Notes: generated by a model from the letters alone, not told the origin. A stretch of 64,000 bases of DNA from Arachnia rubra (GCF_019973735.1 NZ_AP024463.1:2542001-2606000), one strand, 5' to 3'. Positions 54,313-63,465 are shown, numbered from the stretch's first letter. Numbers and translations: made by a program.

Positions 54313-56454
54313 ATGGCGGAGACACAAGCCGGAAAGATGAACGACCAGGAAACGGCCTTGGAGCCACTCCCCAAGCGGGAGAGCCCCGAGGACGCAGCTG
54401 AGCTCGCCGCCATGCCGCAGGAAGCGAGGGCGCCGAAACACGAGGCCAGCGAGCCACAGCGCAAGGCCAGCGCCTCCCCACAGGAGCCCAGCGCGCCGCC
54501 AGAGGAGGAGGCAAAGCTGAGGACCGCGGTCAACAGGGCCCTCAAGACCGCCTGGCCTGACTCCCCGGAGAGCACCTTTCCGCCGATGCCTTCCCCTTTC
54601 GCACCACCTCAGACGCTGTGGGCAGACCTGTCGAGGCCCTCCAAGCAGCGGCCCGATCCCCGCGCGAACGGGCTGTTTCCCGCTCCACCGGCGAGTCCGT
54701 CAGAGGCTGGGAAGCCCGCAGCACCCGCCGAGACGAGAGACGAGCCGCCGAAGAGTCCGCAGGTGCCTGCCTCGCAACAGGCTGACCTGGCCTTCCCAGG
54801 CGAGAGCTCCGAGTTGCCCGTCGTGCCTGAGGCAGATCTCGAACCCCGGCGTGGCACCCTCACAGACACCACTCCCGCCTACGCCCGATCGTCCAGGCGC
54901 CGTGAGGAGCCGGACGCGGTCCGGGCCCTACAGGAGGCGCCGTCGACAACAGGCGGCGCTGTGCCCGCGCCACCTGGCGAGGAAGCTCCCGCGCCGGAAC
55001 CTGAAAGGCCCGAGCCGACACGGCTCCGGGACGCCGGACGTGCAGGCAAAGCTCAAAGCCCACGGTCCGCACCAGATCCCGGGAAACCAGAACCGGCACA
55101 ATCGCCAAAGGAGCAGCGGAAGAAACCACAGGAGGTCATCAAGACTGCCGCTCCCCCGCGGCAGGAAACACCGATACAAGAAACACCGATAGATGCGGCA
55201 AAGGCCGTCACACCTACCGGGGAGGCTGACCCCGCAGCCGACGATCGCACCTATTCACACATCAGGAATATATCGAGGGGGCATTGGCGGGTCACCCTAT
55301 TATCCAGCCTGGGCATCACCTTATTCACCGCGACGCTTATTTTGCTGGTCTACCCTATCAGCCGGTTGATATACGGGCAAGGCTGGCCTACTGTCGCATC
55401 CCTGCCAGGCCGGATCTCACAAATCTGGACAGATCTGACATCAGCTGATTTCATACAGCTCATCGCGATCACACTGCCCGTCCTTCTCGTATTCCTGACG
55501 CCACTATATATCGCATTTTCCATTCAGGGGAATCGCATCCCAGACAGGGACAGCAGCGCCACCAATGAGCAAGTCGCACTCCAGCAGGTTCGGGAGAGCG
55601 TGGTCCTGATACTCGCCGGCCTCACCGGCACGACAATCGCCTTGACCATCCCATGGATCACCGTCCGGGCACCGATTCTGCTGTTCCTTCCGGTTGGCGG
55701 CGTGCTGACCTGCGGCTTCATGATCGCGGTCCGGGCTCGCTCGCTGGAGAACGACAGGATGCGCCTGACGCGCTCCACCCAGCAGGAAACCGCCCTGTCC
55801 CAGGCAAACGCCAACGAGGTCACCGCCCGCCTGGGAAGACGCGGCAGAGAGCGCAGCAGCCAGGAGGGCAGCAAAAGCAGACGGGAAAAGAAAACCGCCA
55901 GAGTCCGGTCCTCCAGGGAGGACCTGCTCCGGCACATGAGATGGCGGCTTCTGGCAACACATTTCACGGTATTGACTCTGTTGGCAGTCGTCGGTCTTGT
56001 TCCCCTCATCTGGTACATGACCTACAATGTGGCCTCTCCGTGGGTCACGCTCTCATTCTCTCTTCTCACAATTGCGTGGATCCGGTTTTTCTGGGGCTAC
56101 ACCTTCACCACCAAGCGGAAGGACGTATTGGCTGAGGCAATGAAGCCTGGGAACAATCGTTTAGCCCGTTCTGGGGCATGGGCGGTGCGCACCATATTTG
56201 AATGCACCACAGCCCTGACCGCCCTGGCTGCCACTATCGTAGTTCTTGGCAGCCAGCTCACTGAGACCAATTTCACAGCAATCCTGGTGGTGGAAAGCGG
56301 CTGGTATCTGGTTGTACTGCTGCTTCGCTGGGTTTATCAGCAGTTCAGCCGGACGGGCCGCGGAATCCGGCAGCTGGACCGCAGGCTGGCCCTACTGAGG
56401 TTGCGGCGTGAGATAGCCGCGCTCCAGGCGGGAACCACTAGCCGCCCCGGCTAG
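54313..56454 (+). CDS. Large membrane protein with an acidic-proline-rich N-terminal half
   Basis: This 713-residue protein has an N-terminal half (residues 1-310) rich in Pro, Glu, Ala and Lys, with no fold I can name. The C-terminal half has about eight transmembrane segments (for example LLSSLGITLFTATLILLVYP, LIAITLPVLLVFLTPLYIAF, ILAGLTGTTIALTIPW, LLATHFTVLTLLAVVGLVP, FTAILVVESGWYLVVLLLRW). A cytoplasmic basic stretch lies between helices four and five. It starts 188 bp after the lplA gene, and that spacer shows no feature I can support. I recognise no family. It is 10 bases before the PaiB-like gene. Confidence 0.6.
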   Translation: MAETQAGKMNDQETALEPLPKRESPEDAAELAAMPQEARAPKHEASEPQRKASASPQEPSAPPEEEAKLRTAVNRALKTAWPDSPESTFPPMPSPFAPPQTLWADLSRPSKQRPDPRANGLFPAPPASPSEAGKPAAPAETRDEPPKSPQVPASQQADLAFPGESSELPVVPEADLEPRRGTLTDTTPAYARSSRRREEPDAVRALQEAPSTTGGAVPAPPGEEAPAPEPERPEPTRLRDAGRAGKAQSPRSAPDPGKPEPAQSPKEQRKKPQEVIKTAAPPRQETPIQETPIDAAKAVTPTGEADPAADDRTYSHIRNISRGHWRVTLLSSLGITLFTATLILLVYPISRLIYGQGWPTVASLPGRISQIWTDLTSADFIQLIAITLPVLLVFLTPLYIAFSIQGNRIPDRDSSATNEQVALQQVRESVVLILAGLTGTTIALTIPWITVRAPILLFLPVGGVLTCGFMIAVRARSLENDRMRLTRSTQQETALSQANANEVTARLGRRGRERSSQEGSKSRREKKTARVRSSREDLLRHMRWRLLATHFTVLTLLAVVGLVPLIWYMTYNVASPWVTLSFSLLTIAWIRFFWGYTFTTKRKDVLAEAMKPGNNRLARSGAWAVRTIFECTTALTALAATIVVLGSQLTETNFTAILVVESGWYLVVLLLRWVYQQFSRTGRGIRQLDRRLALLRLRREIAALQAGTTSRPG

Positions 56455-56463
56455 GCTGGCGGC

Positions 56464-57141
56464 GTGTATGTCGCGAAGCACTTCGAGATTCCCGAAGACC
56501 GGCTCGCTGACCTGCTTGGCCGGGTCCGGGCCGGGAACCTCGTGACGGTACATGCCTCCGGGCCACAGGCCACCTTCGTCCCCTTCCATCTCGAGGAACG
56601 CGACTGCGGGCAGGTGCTCGTGACGCATCTGACACGGAACAACCCCCAGGCCGTCGAGCCTGTGACCGCGCCGGCACTGGTGATCATCGACATCGACGAC
56701 GCCTATGTCTCTCCCCACTGGTATGCCACCAACAAGGACCTGCCCAACGTCCCGACCTGGGACTACATCACCATCCACATCACCGGAGCGGTCCGTTTCA
56801 ACTCCGCCCCCGAAGCGGCCCTCAGGGCGGCCCGCGAACTCACCGCCCGGATGGAGCCACCCGAGGTCTTGGACGCAGTCGGCGAGGAGAAGCTGCGGAA
56901 GATGGCGCGGGCCATCGTCGGAGTCGAGGTGACGGTGGACAAGATCCAGGGCAAGGCGAAGGCCAGCCAGAACCGTCACCCCGACGATGTCGGCAGCCTG
57001 CTGGCCCACCTGGAGCACGAGGGCGAGACGGAGCTGGTGAGATACTTGCGGGAGGTCGCGCTCCCCCACGCCATAGAGCGTTTCGGGATGATCCACGATC
57101 TGCGAGGTGCCCGCCGCCTCCCCACCAGCACCGCTGACTGA
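56464..57141 (+). CDS. FMN-binding PaiB-like protein
   Basis: This 225-residue protein matches the PaiB family: MYVAKHFEIPEDRLADLL at the start, NLVTVHASGPQATFVPFHLE, HLTRNNPQAVE and WYATNKDLPNVPTWDYI-like segments. PaiB has a split-barrel flavin-binding fold and was described as a transcriptional repressor of sporulation and degradative enzyme genes in Bacillus, although its biochemical role is unclear. In this context it follows the membrane protein by 10 bases and is probably cotranscribed. It converges with the GH-A-like gene 86 bases downstream. Confidence 0.82.
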   Translation: MYVAKHFEIPEDRLADLLGRVRAGNLVTVHASGPQATFVPFHLEERDCGQVLVTHLTRNNPQAVEPVTAPALVIIDIDDAYVSPHWYATNKDLPNVPTWDYITIHITGAVRFNSAPEAALRAARELTARMEPPEVLDAVGEEKLRKMARAIVGVEVTVDKIQGKAKASQNRHPDDVGSLLAHLEHEGETELVRYLREVALPHAIERFGMIHDLRGARRLPTSTAD

Positions 57142-57227
57142 CGGACGCCGGTCTGTGAGTTCCCGGGCAAGGATTCGGACGGGGCACGCCCAAGAACAGC
57201 GCGGTCCCGGGTCGCCGTCCCTGCGAT

Positions 57228-58697
57228 TCAGGCACCCCTGGCGGCGACCTCAGCCAGCACGTCGCTGACCGGCCCGCCGGCAGCTCCTGGGGTCTCATCC
57301 TCCAGGTAGTACCACCAGAATGGCGCACCCCAAGACTTCACCCGGCCCAGGCCGACGCTGGTCAGGTGCTCGGCAACGGCGCGGCGGGCCTGGCGCAGGT
57401 CGGTGGCTGATCCAAACCACCATGGCGCGCCGTCCAGGTCCGCGCCGCCATAACTCAGTTCGGTGACGGCCACCTTCTTGCCGGGGAATGCCTTCTCAAA
57501 GGCCGACATCACCCGGTCTGCGGCGGTCCCCAGCGGGTGCTGCTGCGGATAGATGGACAGGCCGACCACATCGACCAGGTCCTTCAGACCAGAGTCCAGG
57601 TTCTGCTCGATCCATGTGAAGGTCGAGTGGGCCTCGTCGTCTTGACCCAGCTGATAGTAGATCGTCAGCAGTGTCGTCTTGCCCATCTCCCGGACCCGCT
57701 GGGCAGCGATGGTGGTCTTCTCCACCGCGTCGCTCCCGAGCCAGTTGCCGCCCAGCTCATTGCCGACCTCCCATGCGTCGGCCGCCGACAGCGCGCTGAT
57801 CAGCACATCAAGCCGCTCCCGGTACTGCGTCATCGACATCCCGGCCAGCTCGAAGGAGTCGCAGACCTGCACCACGGCCAGTCCGCCCACGGCATGGATC
57901 CCGTCGACGGTCTGGGCCCAGGCGGACACCTCATTGAGGTCGCTGACCACCAGTCGCACGGCTGGTGTGCGCTTTCCCCCCGTGATCGCACTCAAGGCAC
58001 TGATCTGAGCTGCTGCGGGAACCTTCGTGAAAGTGACCGCTATGGCGGCCTCGGCTGGGGCGTTGGCTGTCGGTGCCCGGTCCAGCATCAGCTGGGCCTC
58101 CGCCGCCAGCTCCAGGCAGCGGGCGGCGGAGACTCCCTTGTCGGCGCCCAGCCCGAGCGCATCGCAACGCGCCAACTCTTCCTCGGTGGCTTTCCGCGCT
58201 TTGACGATGGTGTCATCGGGTGTGGGGCTTGCCGCGATCTGCTGCGCCTGCCGGTCGTGCAGGGCGCGGGCCGCCAGCTCATTCAGGTCGTAGGTGCCGG
58301 GACCTGGTAGATCGGCCAGCAACGCGGAATAGCCATGGCTCGTCGGCCAGGACAGGGCCAGGGTGTATGGGCCCGCTCCGGGTAGAGCTAGCTTTGCCGT
58401 CGCCTCCTCCGTCTCCTCCAGCGGCGCGAACTGCGCCACGGTGAGCGACTCGGAGTTCAGGAGCACGTCGTCATAGCCGCTCTCACCGGCACCGTTGCTC
58501 TGGCGACCGCGGAAGGCGGCAAAGTCCAGGAGCGCCCCATCGCTCCGGTAGGCATGAAGAATCACATCCCCGTATTCTCCGCCCTGCGGTGTCATGCTGT
58601 AGGCCTCGGGGGCTCGCCCTGACATACCAGCGCTAAAAGCTGAAGCGCCCAATATGCCCAGGATCATTCGTCTGTCTGGCAGAATCGGTTGCGTCAT
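57228..58697 (-). CDS. Putative exported clan GH-A-like protein, paralogue 1
   Basis: The protein has about 489 residues from ATG 58697. The N terminus has DRRMILGILGASAFSAGM, Tat-like. A middle alpha-helical domain is followed by a beta/alpha-barrel-like C-terminal half. Glu in WEVGNELGG (residue about 314) and Glu in AVTELSYGG (about 413) are spaced as acid/base and nucleophile in clan GH-A glycosidases. VVGLSIYPQQHPLG between them fits. This is the only one of three related copies with both glutamates intact. I can name neither the glycosidase family nor the substrate. GGTGGGGGGC precedes the ATG. Confidence 0.65.
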   Translation of the reverse strand: MTQPILPDRRMILGILGASAFSAGMSGRAPEAYSMTPQGGEYGDVILHAYRSDGALLDFAAFRGRQSNGAGESGYDDVLLNSESLTVAQFAPLEETEEATAKLALPGAGPYTLALSWPTSHGYSALLADLPGPGTYDLNELAARALHDRQAQQIAASPTPDDTIVKARKATEEELARCDALGLGADKGVSAARCLELAAEAQLMLDRAPTANAPAEAAIAVTFTKVPAAAQISALSAITGGKRTPAVRLVVSDLNEVSAWAQTVDGIHAVGGLAVVQVCDSFELAGMSMTQYRERLDVLISALSAADAWEVGNELGGNWLGSDAVEKTTIAAQRVREMGKTTLLTIYYQLGQDDEAHSTFTWIEQNLDSGLKDLVDVVGLSIYPQQHPLGTAADRVMSAFEKAFPGKKVAVTELSYGGADLDGAPWWFGSATDLRQARRAVAEHLTSVGLGRVKSWGAPFWWYYLEDETPGAAGGPVSDVLAEVAARGA

Positions 58698-58853
58698 GCC
58701 CCCCACCCTTCCAGGGGATCCCACAGCTCTCAAGACCCCAGGCGACTCGCAGAGCGCTCACGATGACCCGGGTTCACTACAGGCGGTGCAACACGGCAGC
58801 TGTCTGTCAGCGGCCCGCGTACTTTGCTTGTCGCCTGCCGGGCGGTGACGCGC

Positions 58854-58923
58854 CTAGGCCTCTTCCCACACTGTCGTAGCCGGCAATGCCTTATGGGGCC
58901 CCTCGTATGGATAAAACAGTGGC
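58854..58923 (-). repeat. Duplicated flank beyond paralogue 2
   Basis: CGTAGCCGGCAATG, CTTATG and GCCCCTCGTATGGAT occur in the same order just past the stop of paralogue 2 (58875-58917) and just past that of paralogue 3 (61343-61376). This shows that the duplicated unit includes DNA beyond the paralogue's stop. Confidence 0.6.
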
Positions 58924-59247
58924 TCAGGCACCTTTGGCAGCGACCTTGGCCAGCACATCGCTGACGGGACCGCTGTGTTTGCTACCTGGTGTCTCGTCCT
59001 CCAGGTAGTGCAACCATAGGGGAGCGCACCAGGCATATGTTGGTCCCCCCAATCCGACGCTAGTCAGGTGCTCAGCAACGATGCGGCGTGCCTTCACCGG
59101 ATCATCGGGGGACCCAAACCACCACGGCCCATCATCCAGGTCATTGGCCCCATAGGCCAGCTTGGCAAGCGTCGTCATCACCCGATAGGCCGCCGTACCC
59201 AAAGGATGCTTCTGCGGAACGACTCCAGGCCCATGAATAATTATCAA
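58924..59247 (-). pseudogene. 3' fragment of paralogue 2
   Basis: This 108-residue remnant corresponds to the last part of paralogue 3 (GTAAYRVMTTLAK, then LAYGANDLDDGPWWFGSPDD, to AAKGA and the stop). Homology ends at about 59237, where a block carrying other genes begins. It lacks ten residues around the nucleophile segment: MTTLAK joins directly to LAYGA, a 30-bp deletion. It cannot make a functional protein. Its missing 5' half seems replaced by the inserted block. Confidence 0.75.
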
Positions 59248-59251
59248 TGAG

Positions 59252-59282
59252 TCCCCGTACCCTGTGGCGGATACGGGGACTG
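59252..59282 (-). terminator. Terminator of the metalloprotease-lipoprotein operon
   Basis: AGTCCCCGTA pairs with TACGGGGACT across an 11-base loop, 16 bases past the stop of the lipoprotein gene on the minus strand. Confidence 0.65.
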
Positions 59283-59297
59283 ATTCTCATTGACCGG

Positions 59298-59930
59298 TCA
59301 CTTTGATGCTGTCTCACGCGCTTGGGCCAGGGTCTTGAGACCGAGGCTGTTCTCATCGGTCACAGGAGTGAGGGCATCACCGTTCACGGTATACAAACCC
59401 TGCTCAGGGTTGATCAAGTCGTAATGACCATCGGGCATCAGATCCAGAAAGAGCAATATATCCGACGAACTAATATCCGACAGCGGCACTGTTTTCTCCT
59501 CCGTGTACTTCACCTGCTCATACTCCCCACCAGGCTGAATAACCTCAATGACATCGCCAACCCGAGCATCACCCTTCAGCGCCTCAGTGACCTCAAGTCG
59601 GCTGACAGTCGCCACAACTGCCATGTCACTTGGGGTGATCTGTTCGCTTGGAACGCCGCTTTGTGGATTGCTCAACCCATCCCCATTATCCGGCGAGGTA
59701 TCGGGATAAAGCAATTCAACGCGAGAATCCAGGAACTTTCCCCTGACGATGGTTCCTGCGGCATCCCCTGCTTCGTCCAGTGTGCTGTAGACGGGGTAGT
59801 CTGCACTCATCTGGAGTGTTTCAGTAGGGTCGGCAGGTGAGGGCTCTGCGCTGGATCCTGAACAGCCCACGAAACCCAGCACGGATGCCGCCGCCAGAGC
59901 GACTGTGGCTTTCCTAATGTGTCCTTTCAT
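59298..59930 (-). CDS. Lipoprotein of unknown function
   Basis: This 210-residue protein has a lipobox VLGFVGCSGS after a short signal, then an Asp/Glu/Ser-rich soluble domain (YPVYSTLDEAGDAAGTIVRG, VVATVSRLEVTEALKG, GDVIEVIQPGGEYEQVKYT, DILLFLDLMPDGHYDLINP). The strand pattern looks like a beta-sandwich. It overlaps the metzincin-like gene by four bases (ATGA) and is translated with it, so it may be its partner, substrate or inhibitor. I recognise no family. It lies in the inserted block that replaced paralogue 2. Confidence 0.65.
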   Translation of the reverse strand: MKGHIRKATVALAAASVLGFVGCSGSSAEPSPADPTETLQMSADYPVYSTLDEAGDAAGTIVRGKFLDSRVELLYPDTSPDNGDGLSNPQSGVPSEQITPSDMAVVATVSRLEVTEALKGDARVGDVIEVIQPGGEYEQVKYTEEKTVPLSDISSSDILLFLDLMPDGHYDLINPEQGLYTVNGDALTPVTDENSLGLKTLAQARETASK

Positions 59931-60511
59931 GAGTAGATCCTCCCCACTTCTTCGATGTCGTAAGGCTGCGGAGCGATGACCGTCGTCCTGTCACGGTCAT
60001 GCTTCATCAGTGATGGCCGATCTGTCGTCGGATTGTCGGTGAGGCTCAATGCATGCCCCAACTCATGCGTTGAAGTACTGGCAACCCACTCCTCGAAATG
60101 ACTACCTGAGTCTTCTTTCAATCTCAGTGAATTCACTTGGATTTTGAAAGTCCTGTTGATGTTGCGCCAGCCATAAGAGGTGTACAGACCATAAAAATTC
60201 CACTGATAGCGGCCAGCTGTCATCACCGCCGCAGCGCTATCTTTTTTACCAATCGCTAGATCGCTTGTCGCTTGCGTCTGGTTCCATCGGTCACGCGCTT
60301 GATCGAAGACATTCGACCAATACGAGCTGATCCCCACATACTTGACCGAGAAAGCCGCACTCGGCATCCCTCCACTGGAATAGTCAGCTCTTGCCATCCC
60401 AGCAGGAGTAAACACCAGAACCGCAGCCAGGAACAATGTCCCGAGAAGACCCTTCCTCACTCTCCATCTCCGCTGAGGCAGATGGCGCTTTTCATTGGTG
60501 CATAAATTCAC
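59927..60511 (-). CDS. Secreted metzincin-like metalloprotease
   Basis: The protein has about 194 residues from GTG 60511, with GGAGGGAGGAA upstream. A signal peptide (RVRKGLLGTLFLAAVLVFTP, with AGMARA cleavage) leads to a short catalytic domain. The zinc site is STHELGHALSLTDN: HExxH followed by GHxxxLxD, in which the third ligand is Asp or a later residue. SLM after it resembles the Met-turn. It is short for a metzincin and resembles small secreted matrixin-like proteins of actinobacteria. The operon partner is a lipoprotein. The target is unknown. Confidence 0.75.
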   Translation of the reverse strand: MNLCTNEKRHLPQRRWRVRKGLLGTLFLAAVLVFTPAGMARADYSSGGMPSAAFSVKYVGISSYWSNVFDQARDRWNQTQATSDLAIGKKDSAAAVMTAGRYQWNFYGLYTSYGWRNINRTFKIQVNSLRLKEDSGSHFEEWVASTSTHELGHALSLTDNPTTDRPSLMKHDRDRTTVIAPQPYDIEEVGRIYS

Positions 60512-61059
60512 GGTTTCCTCCCTCCGTAGACCGAGATTCGTCCACGGCAACAAGCGATCTGGCCACGAGGAGGTTATTCATGACTACGAGCAACCCCGCG
60601 TTGACAGGGGTGTTTGTCTGACTGAAGCCCTCGTGAATAAGCCTCTGACCATAGGGTTTGCCATATTGCAGGCCAACCGCAGACAAATCTCTCGATATGC
60701 AGATACATTTCCACCATGCATGAATAAGACACAGATATCCACCCATCTCGGAGTTTGTTATATGAATGTTATATTCCTGGCTCGAATTTGGCTCTTAGCA
60801 TGCCCCAACAGGCCTCCGGCTAGGCATAACGGGGCCGACGGTTTCCATGCGTCTGATTCTCACTATCCACAAGGTTGCCGCAAGTATGGAGATTAAATTT
60901 AAAATTTTATCAGAGGTGCCGCCGCCACAGGCCACGAGCACCGGGAAGCATCTGAAACCAACCGCCTAAAAGTTTCAGGAATCCTTCTCTTCGCGACATC
61001 TCTCCTTATCAAACACAGGTCAACGAAAGCTTGACCGCAGTGCCACATAAGCTTCCAGG
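60512..61059. other. Gene-free spacer with a MITE-like relic
   Basis: This 548-bp A+T-rich region lies upstream of the metzincin-like gene, reaching the duplicated cdd-paralogue joint at about 61060. It holds the MITE-like element at 60570-60645. Small frames across it overlap the element and have no coding character. It probably contains the promoter of the protease operon. Confidence 0.55.
60570..60645. mobile_element. MITE-like relic with IS-like ends
   Basis: The left end GAGGTTATTCATGA and the right end TCGTGAATAAGCCTC are near-complements; each differs slightly from the 15-bp terminal repeat of the window's IS. The inside (about 47 bp) contains AGGGGTGTTTGTCTG, resembling the IS left-end interior AGGGGTGTTTTGG. 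It carries no gene and could be a decayed non-autonomous derivative of that IS family. Confidence 0.5.
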
Positions 61060-61335
61060 CGTCACGTCGTTGATTCTGGCAGAAAACCGCGCTGACTTGA
61101 ATGAATAATCCGACGGATTCTTACGTTTCCTTGCTGCTATGCGTCGCTCCACTGCTCAACAGCCAAGCCTGCGGCGGCCAGGATCTGCTCACCGGATGGC
61201 AGTCCCGAGGCCTGCCGGACCGGTTCTGTGTAGCTGACGACGTAGACCACCCGCCGCACCCGCCGGCTGTTGACGATCAGCCGCGCACAGGTGACACAGG
61301 ACTCGTGGGTGATGTAGAGGGTGTGGACCTCCCCC
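61060..61335 (-). pseudogene. Fragment of a duplicated deaminase gene
   Basis: This segment matches 62951-63226 almost base for base (offset 1891), covering the 3' part of the deaminase gene, its stop (61137-61139) and the sequence up to the paralogue start codon. The deaminase's N-terminal half is missing; only the C-terminal residues including RRVRRVVYVVSYTEPV remain. It marks the joint of a tandem duplication. Confidence 0.8.
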
Positions 61336-61387
61336 TGTCCGTAGCCGGCAATGTCTTATGCCCCTCGTATGGATGAATCCCAGTGGC

Positions 61388-62956
61388 TCATGCACCTTTG
61401 GCAGCGACCTTGGCCAGCACATCGCTGACGGGACCGCTGTGCTTACTCCCTGGTGTCTCATCGTCCAGGTAATTCCACCACAGGGGAGCACCCCAGGACC
61501 TAGCCTGACCCATACCGACGCTCGTTAGATGCTCCGCGACGATGCGGCGCGCCTTCACCGGATCATCGGGAGAACCAAACCACCACGGCCCATCATCCAG
61601 GTCATCAGCGCCATAAGCCAGCTTGGAGATCGCCACTTTCTGGTAAACAGTCTTGGCGAGCGTCGTCATCACCCGATAGGCCGCCGTACCCAAAGGATGC
61701 TTCTGCGGAGCGATCTCCAAGCCCATGATACGGACAACCCCAGTGAGAGCCCTATAGAAGACTCTGCCATTGTGTAAATTCTTTCTCACCCATGTAAAAG
61801 TTGAGTGAGCCTCATCACCTTGCCCCAACTGATACTTAAGCCCCAGCAGCGTCTTTGTATACTCCTTCAGGGGATCATCACCCGGTATGGCTGTGGCAAT
61901 CGCGCTATAGATTTTACGAGCGCAAACGGTCATATCTCCCAATTCCGATGATTTGTCAATGGGATCATCAGACAGCCAATCACCGCCCATATCATTGCCG
62001 ACCTCCCAGACATCTACTGCTAGTCGTCCGGTGGCTGCCGGCAACCCCTTGAGAAGTTTGTCAATCCGAGCGATATTGTCCTCGTGCGACTTCCACCTCC
62101 TTACGACTGCGTCGCGGACCTGGATGACTGCTATACCACCCAGAGCGTGGATACCGTCGATCACCTCAGCCCACTTGGGAAGGTCATCTAGCTGTTCTCC
62201 GATCACCAACCGCACGGCCGGTGTGCGCTTGCCGCCCGTGATAGCCTTGAGGTCATTGATCTGCTCAGGTGTGGGAACTTTTGTGAAGGTCACTCCTATG
62301 AATGCCTTTGCAGGGATGACGGAGGCCAAGGCTAGGTCCAGCTTCAACTGTGCCTCTGAAGCCAGTTCCAGGCATTGAGCAGCGAGCGCTCCCCTCTCGG
62401 GGCCGATTTCAAGCGCACCGCATCTGGCCAGTGCCTCCTCAGTGGCCTGGCGGGCAGCGACGATGTCCGCATCCGGTTCAGGTCCTGCCTCAATCCGTTG
62501 TACCTGCCGGTCGTGCAGGGTGCGGGCTGCCAGCTCATTCAAGTCATAGGTACCGGGGCCTGGTAGATCCGCCATCAGAGCGGAATAGCCATGACTAGTA
62601 GGCCACGACAACGTCAGCGTGTAGGGACCGCCCTCCGCAGGGAGGGCAAACTTCGCCGTTGCCCCTTCCGCCTCTTCCAGAAGACGTACCTTGACGGCGA
62701 TCAGCGATTCAGACTCCAGGAGCGCATCGTCATACCATTTCTCACCGGCCCCATTGGTCTGCCGGTCCCGGAATGCCGCAAAATCCAGGAATGTCCCATC
62801 GGGCAGATAGGCGTACAGGACCACCTCTCCCGCCCCGTCTTCCTGGGGAGCCAGGCCATGGGCCTGTGGATTCATCCCGGGCAGGTAAGCACTGAGCGCC
62901 GAAACGCCCAATGCACCCAGGACCGATCTTCTATCTAGCGGAAATGATGTCGTCAC
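61388..62956 (-). CDS. Exported GH-A-like paralogue 3, active-site glutamates lost
   Basis: The protein has about 522 residues from GTG 62956, with a Tat-like start (LDRRSVLGALGVSALSAYLPG). It is clearly related to paralogue 1 throughout (YTLTLSWPTSHGYSALMADL, GKRTPAVRLV, WWFGS). The acid/base position reads VWEVGNDMGGDWL (Asp in place of Glu, residue about 322) and the nucleophile position reads VAISKLAYG (Lys in place of Glu, residue about 445). It is therefore probably a binding protein or pseudoenzyme. It also carries an extra segment (residues about 340-380, IDKSSELGDMTVCARKIYSA) absent from paralogue 1. It may belong with the deaminase gene, 72 bases upstream. Confidence 0.7.
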   Translation of the reverse strand: MTTSFPLDRRSVLGALGVSALSAYLPGMNPQAHGLAPQEDGAGEVVLYAYLPDGTFLDFAAFRDRQTNGAGEKWYDDALLESESLIAVKVRLLEEAEGATAKFALPAEGGPYTLTLSWPTSHGYSALMADLPGPGTYDLNELAARTLHDRQVQRIEAGPEPDADIVAARQATEEALARCGALEIGPERGALAAQCLELASEAQLKLDLALASVIPAKAFIGVTFTKVPTPEQINDLKAITGGKRTPAVRLVIGEQLDDLPKWAEVIDGIHALGGIAVIQVRDAVVRRWKSHEDNIARIDKLLKGLPAATGRLAVDVWEVGNDMGGDWLSDDPIDKSSELGDMTVCARKIYSAIATAIPGDDPLKEYTKTLLGLKYQLGQGDEAHSTFTWVRKNLHNGRVFYRALTGVVRIMGLEIAPQKHPLGTAAYRVMTTLAKTVYQKVAISKLAYGADDLDDGPWWFGSPDDPVKARRIVAEHLTSVGMGQARSWGAPLWWNYLDDETPGSKHSGPVSDVLAKVAAKGA

Positions 62957-63027
62957 GCCGTTGATTCTGACAGAAAAACGCACTGATTTGAATGAATAAT
63001 CCGACGGATTCTTACGTTTCTCTGCTG

Positions 63028-63465
63028 CTATGCGTCGCTCCACTGCTCAACAGCCAAGCCTGCGGCGGCCAGGATCTGCTCACCGGATGGCAGTCCCGAG
63101 GCCTGCCGGACCGGTTCTGTGTAGCTGACGACGTAGACCACCCGCCGCACCCGCCGGCTGTTGACGATCAACCGCGCGCAGGTGGCGCAGGGCTCGTGGG
63201 TGATGTAGAGCGTGTGGGCCTCGCCGTTCCAGTTGGCGGCCAGCAGCGCGTTGACCTCCGCATGGATGAAGCCGCTCATCCCCTGCTCCAGTGACTCGCG
63301 TTCGTTCGGCTCCCCCGCTGCCCGCCCGTTGTAGCCGACGCCCACCACGCGGTTGAAATGATCCAGCAGGCAGGCGCCCACCTGCACCTTGCTGTCGGCG
63401 CTGCGGGTCGCCCACAGCCGCGCCGTCGCGACGCCAAGTTCGTCAAAGCTGGGTCGATGTGCCAT
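63028..63465 (-). CDS. Cytidine/dCMP deaminase-like protein
   Basis: The protein has about 145 residues from ATG 63465. The zinc-binding catalytic site is GFIHAEVNALLAA (HAE) followed by HEPCATCARLIVNS (PCxxC). It is typical of the cytidine and deoxycytidylate deaminase family, which act on free nucleosides or nucleotides. The C terminus lacks the extra cysteines of Staphylococcus-type dCMP deaminases, so the substrate is not settled. Its 3' half is duplicated at 61060-61335. The adjacent GH-A-like paralogue lies 72 bases downstream on the same strand. Confidence 0.82.
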   Translation of the reverse strand: MAHRPSFDELGVATARLWATRSADSKVQVGACLLDHFNRVVGVGYNGRAAGEPNERESLEQGMSGFIHAEVNALLAANWNGEAHTLYITHEPCATCARLIVNSRRVRRVVYVVSYTEPVRQASGLPSGEQILAAAGLAVEQWSDA

